This document shows, piece by piece, positions 6,554-8,958 of a DNA stretch of 8,958 nucleotides. Below the pieces are notes generated by a model, which did not search any database, was not told the DNA's origin, and worked only from the letters and a program-made list of their open reading frames with translations. The stretch is from Blastococcus sp. (GTDB lineage Bacteria; Actinomycetota; Actinomycetes; Mycobacteriales; Geodermatophilaceae), in contig JAOPUS010000145.1 of assembly GCA_025963345.1 (NCBI GenBank), positions 1 through 8,958 of the forward strand, given 5' to 3'. Numbering within the stretch: position 1 is the first letter of the stretch; every line of letters starts with the position of its first letter. The position numbers and the translations under genes were made by a program.

Positions 6554-6581
6554 CAACCTACCGGCTGCCCGACCGATTCCC
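6554..6581 (-). promoter_or_regulatory. Candidate promoter of the riboswitch-terC unit (ECF SigR/SigH-like)
   Basis: On the minus strand GGGAAT (6581-6576) is followed after exactly 18 nt by GTTG (6557-6554), the spacing and sequence known for actinobacterial SigR/SigH thiol-stress promoters. An overlapping TAGGTT (6560-6555) also fits a housekeeping TANNNT -10 box, with a poor -35 (TGGGGA) 17 nt upstream. It is the only TANNNT between this point and the aptamer. A start near 6547 would leave about 54 nt before the aptamer. Such matches can arise by chance. Confidence 0.4.
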
Positions 6582-6606
6582 CACGGCAGGTGGTCGGACC
6601 GCCGTG
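6582..6606 (-). terminator. Possible terminator hairpin after the uvrB-yjbR unit
   Basis: CACGGC (6606-6601) with one extra G-U and one G-C pair is complementary to GCCGTG (6587-6582), giving an 8-bp stem and a 9-nt loop about 46 nt after the yjbR stop. There is no U-tract. It abuts the candidate -35 box of the next unit, which would suit a boundary between transcripts. Stem and spacing are modest, so this is tentative. Confidence 0.3.
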
Positions 6607-6651
6607 AGGTGCGTCCCTCTGGCACCCGCTCCATCGTCCCCGACCTTCCGG

Positions 6652-7014
6652 TCAGTCGCCGGGCGGGCGCGAAGGGCGGCGGCTCTTCGGGAGGGCCGCC
6701 ACAGCCGCGTCGTAGGACGCGTCGAGCAGCTCACGCACCTCGTCGTCGGGCACCGGGCCGGTCCAGTCGACGGAGTTCCAGCCGTACCGCCCCGTGTAGT
6801 GGCTCACGGTCACCGCGCCGGGATACCGGTCCCGCCACTCGGCGGCCTCGGCGGCGTCGCGGCCGCACTTGACGCTGACCGTGCCGCCGTCCAGCCCGAT
6901 GAAGGCGAAACCCTTACCGCCCACCTTGGCGACCAGCTCGCCCTCGCCCCACGGGTAGGTCTCCTCCGCACCCGGCTTGGCCAGGCAGTAGGAGACCAGC
7001 TCGTCGCGCTTCAT
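6652..7014 (-). CDS. MmcQ/YjbR family protein
   Basis: A 120-residue soluble protein of the MmcQ/YjbR family, small proteins with a CyaY-like fold often described as DNA-binding, with no firmly assigned reaction. Visible family features are the N-terminal Cys-containing helix ending in KPGAEETYPWGEGE (13-26), the strand KVGGKGFAFIG (30-40), VSVKCG (46-51), HYTGRYGWNSVDW (72-84) and the C-terminal helix VPDDEVRELLDASYDAAV (88-105). The length is typical. The last 11 residues are a basic, Pro-rich tail. ATG 7014 lies 13 bp after the uvrB stop, and the preceding GGGAT is a weak Shine-Dalgarno, so translational coupling to uvrB is likely. A role in DNA repair is suggested only by this neighbourhood. 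Confidence 0.85.
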   Translation of the reverse strand: MKRDELVSYCLAKPGAEETYPWGEGELVAKVGGKGFAFIGLDGGTVSVKCGRDAAEAAEWRDRYPGAVTVSHYTGRYGWNSVDWTGPVPDDEVRELLDASYDAAVAALPKSRRPSRPPGD

Positions 7015-7027
7015 CGGATCCCGTCGA

Positions 7028-8958
7028 CTACGCGTGCGCGGCGTCGAACTGGCGGAGTTCCTTCTTCAGCTCCTGCAGTTCGTCGCGCAGCCGGGCGGCC
7101 ACCTCGAACTGCAGCTCGCGGGCAGCGGCCAGCATCTGCTCGTTCAACTGCGTGATGAGGTCGGCCAGCTCGTTGCGCGGCAGGCCCTGCACGTCGATCG
7201 ACCCGGCCTTCGCCTTGGCGCCGGCCTTCTTCGACGACAGCCCGGGCACCGGCGCCTTCCCGCGGGACTGCTGCCGGCCCGAACCGCCCAGCAGCTCCGT
7301 GGACTCGGAGTCCTCCGCCTCGCGGTAGATGCCCTCGAGGATGTCGACGATCTTCTTCCGCAGCGGCTGTGGGTCCACGCCGCGCTCGAGGTTGTAGGCG
7401 ATCTGCTTCTCGCGCCGCCGGTCGGTCTCCTCGATCGCCTGGGCCATCGACGGGGTGATCTTGTCCGCGTACATGTGCACCTGGCCGGAGACGTTGCGCG
7501 CCGCGCGGCCGATGGTCTGGATCAGCGAGGTGCCCGACCGGAGGAAGCCCTCCTTGTCCGCATCGAGGATCGCGACCAGCGACACCTCGGGAAGGTCCAG
7601 GCCCTCGCGCAACAGGTTGATGCCGACCAGTACGTCGTACTCGCCCTGCCGCAGCTCCCGGAGCAGCTCGACCCGGCGGAGGGTGTCGACCTCCGAGTGC
7701 AGGTAGCGCACCTTAATGCCGAGTTCGAGCAGGTAGTCGGTGAGGTCCTCCGACATCTTCTTGGTGAGGGTGGTGACGAGGATCCGCTCGTCCTTCTCGG
7801 TGCGGACGCGGATCTCGTGGACCAGGTCGTCGATCTGGCCCTTGGTCGGCTTGACCACGACCTCCGGATCGACCAGGCCGGTCGGGCGGATCACCTGCTC
7901 GACGAACTCACCGGCGGTGCGCCCCAGCTCGTACTTGCCCGGCGTCGCCGACAGGTAGACCGTCTGGCCGATCCGGTCGGTGAACTCCTCCCACTTCAGC
8001 GGGCGGTTGTCCATCGCCGAGGGCAGCCGGAAGCCGTGCTCCACCAGGGTCCGCTTGCGGCTCATGTCGCCCTCGTACATGCCGCCGATCTGGGGCACGC
8101 TCACGTGCGACTCGTCGATGACCAGGAGGAAGTCGTCGGGGAAGTAATCGATGAGACAACTGCCGGCAGTGCCGGGCGCACGCCCGTCGATGTGCCGCGA
8201 GTAGTTCTCGATGCCGGAGCAGAAGCCGACCTGGCGCATCATCTCGATGTCGTAGGTCGTGCGCATGCGCAGCCGCTGCGCCTCCAGCAGCTTGCCCTGC
8301 CTCTCCAGCTCCGCGAGGCGCTGCTCGAGCTCCGCCTCGATGCCGCCGATCGCCCGCTCCATGCGCTCGGGCCCGGCGACGTAGTGGGTGGCCGGGAAGA
8401 CGAACAGCTCCTCGACCTCCCGCACCACCTCACCCGTGAGCGGGTGCAGGTAGTAGAGCCGCTCGACGTCGTCGCCGAACATCTCGATCCGGACGGCCAG
8501 CTCCTCATACACCGGGAAGACCTCGATCGTGTCGCCCCGCACGCGGAAGGTGCCGCGGGTGAAGGAGAGGTCGTTGCGGGTGTACTGCTCGGTCACGAGG
8601 GTGCGCAGCAGGTCGTCCCGGTCGCGCGACTCCCCCAGCTTGATCTTCAGTGCGCGCTCGACGTACTCCTGCGGCGTCCCCAGGCCGTAGATGCAGGACA
8701 CGGTGGCGACCACGACGACATCGCGCCGGGTGAGCAGGCTCTGGGTGGCCGAGTGCCGCAGCCGCTCGACCTCGTCGTTCACCGACGAGTCCTTCTCGAT
8801 GTAGGTGTCGGTCTGCGGGACGTACGCCTCGGGCTGGTAGTAGTCGTAGTACGAGACGAAGTACTCGACGGCGTTGTTCGGCAGCAGTTCCCTGAACTCG
8901 TTGGCCAGCTGCGCCGCCAGAGTCTTGTTCGGCGCGATGACCAGCGTCGGGCGCTGCA
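7028..8958 (-). CDS. uvrB: Excinuclease ABC subunit B, UvrB (N-terminus outside window)
   Basis: UvrB is the damage-verifying helicase-like subunit of the UvrABC nucleotide-excision-repair complex. The visible part is 642 residues, numbered here from the first full codon at 8956. Roughly 55-80 N-terminal residues, including the Walker A motif, lie beyond the right edge. Visible are APNKTLAAQL (8-17), the DNA-inserting beta-hairpin region YYDYYQPEAYVPQTDTYIEK (35-54), the UvrA-interacting domain (about 90-190), Walker B DESH (281-284), YLSATPGKYELGR (334-346), VGINLLREGLDLPEVSL (444-460), the arginine-finger motif QTIGRAARN (480-488) and a C-terminal UVR domain (about 593-636) that contacts UvrC. 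A low-complexity linker (about 548-588) precedes the UVR domain. GTG 8782 is an internal valine codon, because the conserved beta-hairpin lies upstream of it in the same frame. The stop is TAG 7028-7030, followed by yjbR. Confidence 0.97.
   Translation of the reverse strand, partial: QRPTLVIAPNKTLAAQLANEFRELLPNNAVEYFVSYYDYYQPEAYVPQTDTYIEKDSSVNDEVERLRHSATQSLLTRRDVVVVATVSCIYGLGTPQEYVERALKIKLGESRDRDDLLRTLVTEQYTRNDLSFTRGTFRVRGDTIEVFPVYEELAVRIEMFGDDVERLYYLHPLTGEVVREVEELFVFPATHYVAGPERMERAIGGIEAELEQRLAELERQGKLLEAQRLRMRTTYDIEMMRQVGFCSGIENYSRHIDGRAPGTAGSCLIDYFPDDFLLVIDESHVSVPQIGGMYEGDMSRKRTLVEHGFRLPSAMDNRPLKWEEFTDRIGQTVYLSATPGKYELGRTAGEFVEQVIRPTGLVDPEVVVKPTKGQIDDLVHEIRVRTEKDERILVTTLTKKMSEDLTDYLLELGIKVRYLHSEVDTLRRVELLRELRQGEYDVLVGINLLREGLDLPEVSLVAILDADKEGFLRSGTSLIQTIGRAARNVSGQVHMYADKITPSMAQAIEETDRRREKQIAYNLERGVDPQPLRKKIVDILEGIYREAEDSESTELLGGSGRQQSRGKAPVPGLSSKKAGAKAKAGSIDVQGLPRNELADLITQLNEQMLAAARELQFEVAARLRDELQELKKELRQFDAAHA

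Larger units (their letters stand above)
6356..6651. other. Regulatory intergenic region between yjbR and the first terC
   Basis: This is the only stretch near 300 bp without a gene. Most of it is accounted for by a weak terminator-like hairpin (6582-6606), a candidate promoter (6554-6581), the Mn2+ aptamer (6391-6493) and the expression platform (6363-6397). The remaining 6494-6553 would be plain 5' leader; I see no further structure there. No small ORF with a ribosome site was found. Confidence 0.7.

Noticed and set aside
4373..6607. Plus-strand open frames 4373-5566 and 5819-6607
   Set aside because: They mirror the two terC genes; their Glu/Asp/His/Arg-rich sequence is the antisense image of hydrophobic codons.
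7028..8782. uvrB starting at GTG 8782
   Set aside because: The conserved UvrB beta-hairpin and APNKTLAAQL motif continue upstream in the same frame to the window edge, so GTG 8782 is an internal valine and the gene is truncated by the window.
1..8958. CRISPR arrays, tRNA or rRNA genes, insertion sequences, prophage or defence genes
   Set aside because: I found no direct-repeat arrays, RNA-gene signatures, transposase motifs or terminal inverted repeats; apart from the intergenic regulatory region the window is ordinary chromosomal coding sequence.

Overview
The window is a stretch of a high-GC (about 70 % by eye) actinobacterial chromosome. Wobble positions are almost all G or C, several starts are GTG, and the proteins match actinobacterial families: an LldD2-like lactate dehydrogenase, an actinobacterial UvrB and paired TerC proteins. 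The overall character suggests Geodermatophilaceae or a relative, but that placement is inference. Every gene I can support lies on the minus strand. The long plus-strand open frames are GC-rich shadows of these genes.

Layout in transcription order, from the right end to the left. (1) uvrB enters from the right edge, with its N-terminus outside the window, and ends at 7028. (2) A 120-residue YjbR/MmcQ-family protein starts 13 bp later. (3) A gene-free stretch of about 296 bp (6356-6651) follows. It holds a possible terminator hairpin, a candidate promoter and a clear yybP-ykoY (manganese) riboswitch, with an expression platform that can mask the Shine-Dalgarno sequence of the next gene. (4) Two TerC-family membrane proteins lie in tandem (start 6355 to 5342, then 5224 to 4130). 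A long GC-rich hairpin separates them. (5) An S9 prolyl-oligopeptidase-type serine peptidase follows after 31 bp. (6) Next is an LldD2-like FMN-dependent L-lactate/alpha-hydroxy-acid dehydrogenase. (7) Last is an acetamidase/formamidase-family protein that runs off the left edge.

How the parts fit together. uvrB and yjbR form one short unit. The two TerC proteins are probable manganese exporters or Mn-handling membrane proteins. The riboswitch in front of the first would raise its translation when Mn2+ is high. The second TerC has no riboswitch of its own and has the hairpin in front of it, so the paralogs may be regulated differently. Peptidase, lactate dehydrogenase and amidase are closely spaced and may be a read-through catabolic unit, with no obvious shared pathway.

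The best signal in the window is the riboswitch and its SD-sequestering switch. It also shows that the first TerC starts at GTG 6355 and not at the upstream ATG 6436, which lies inside the aptamer. The riboswitch class is known. What may be undescribed here is this instance, its mechanism and its possible stress-sigma promoter.
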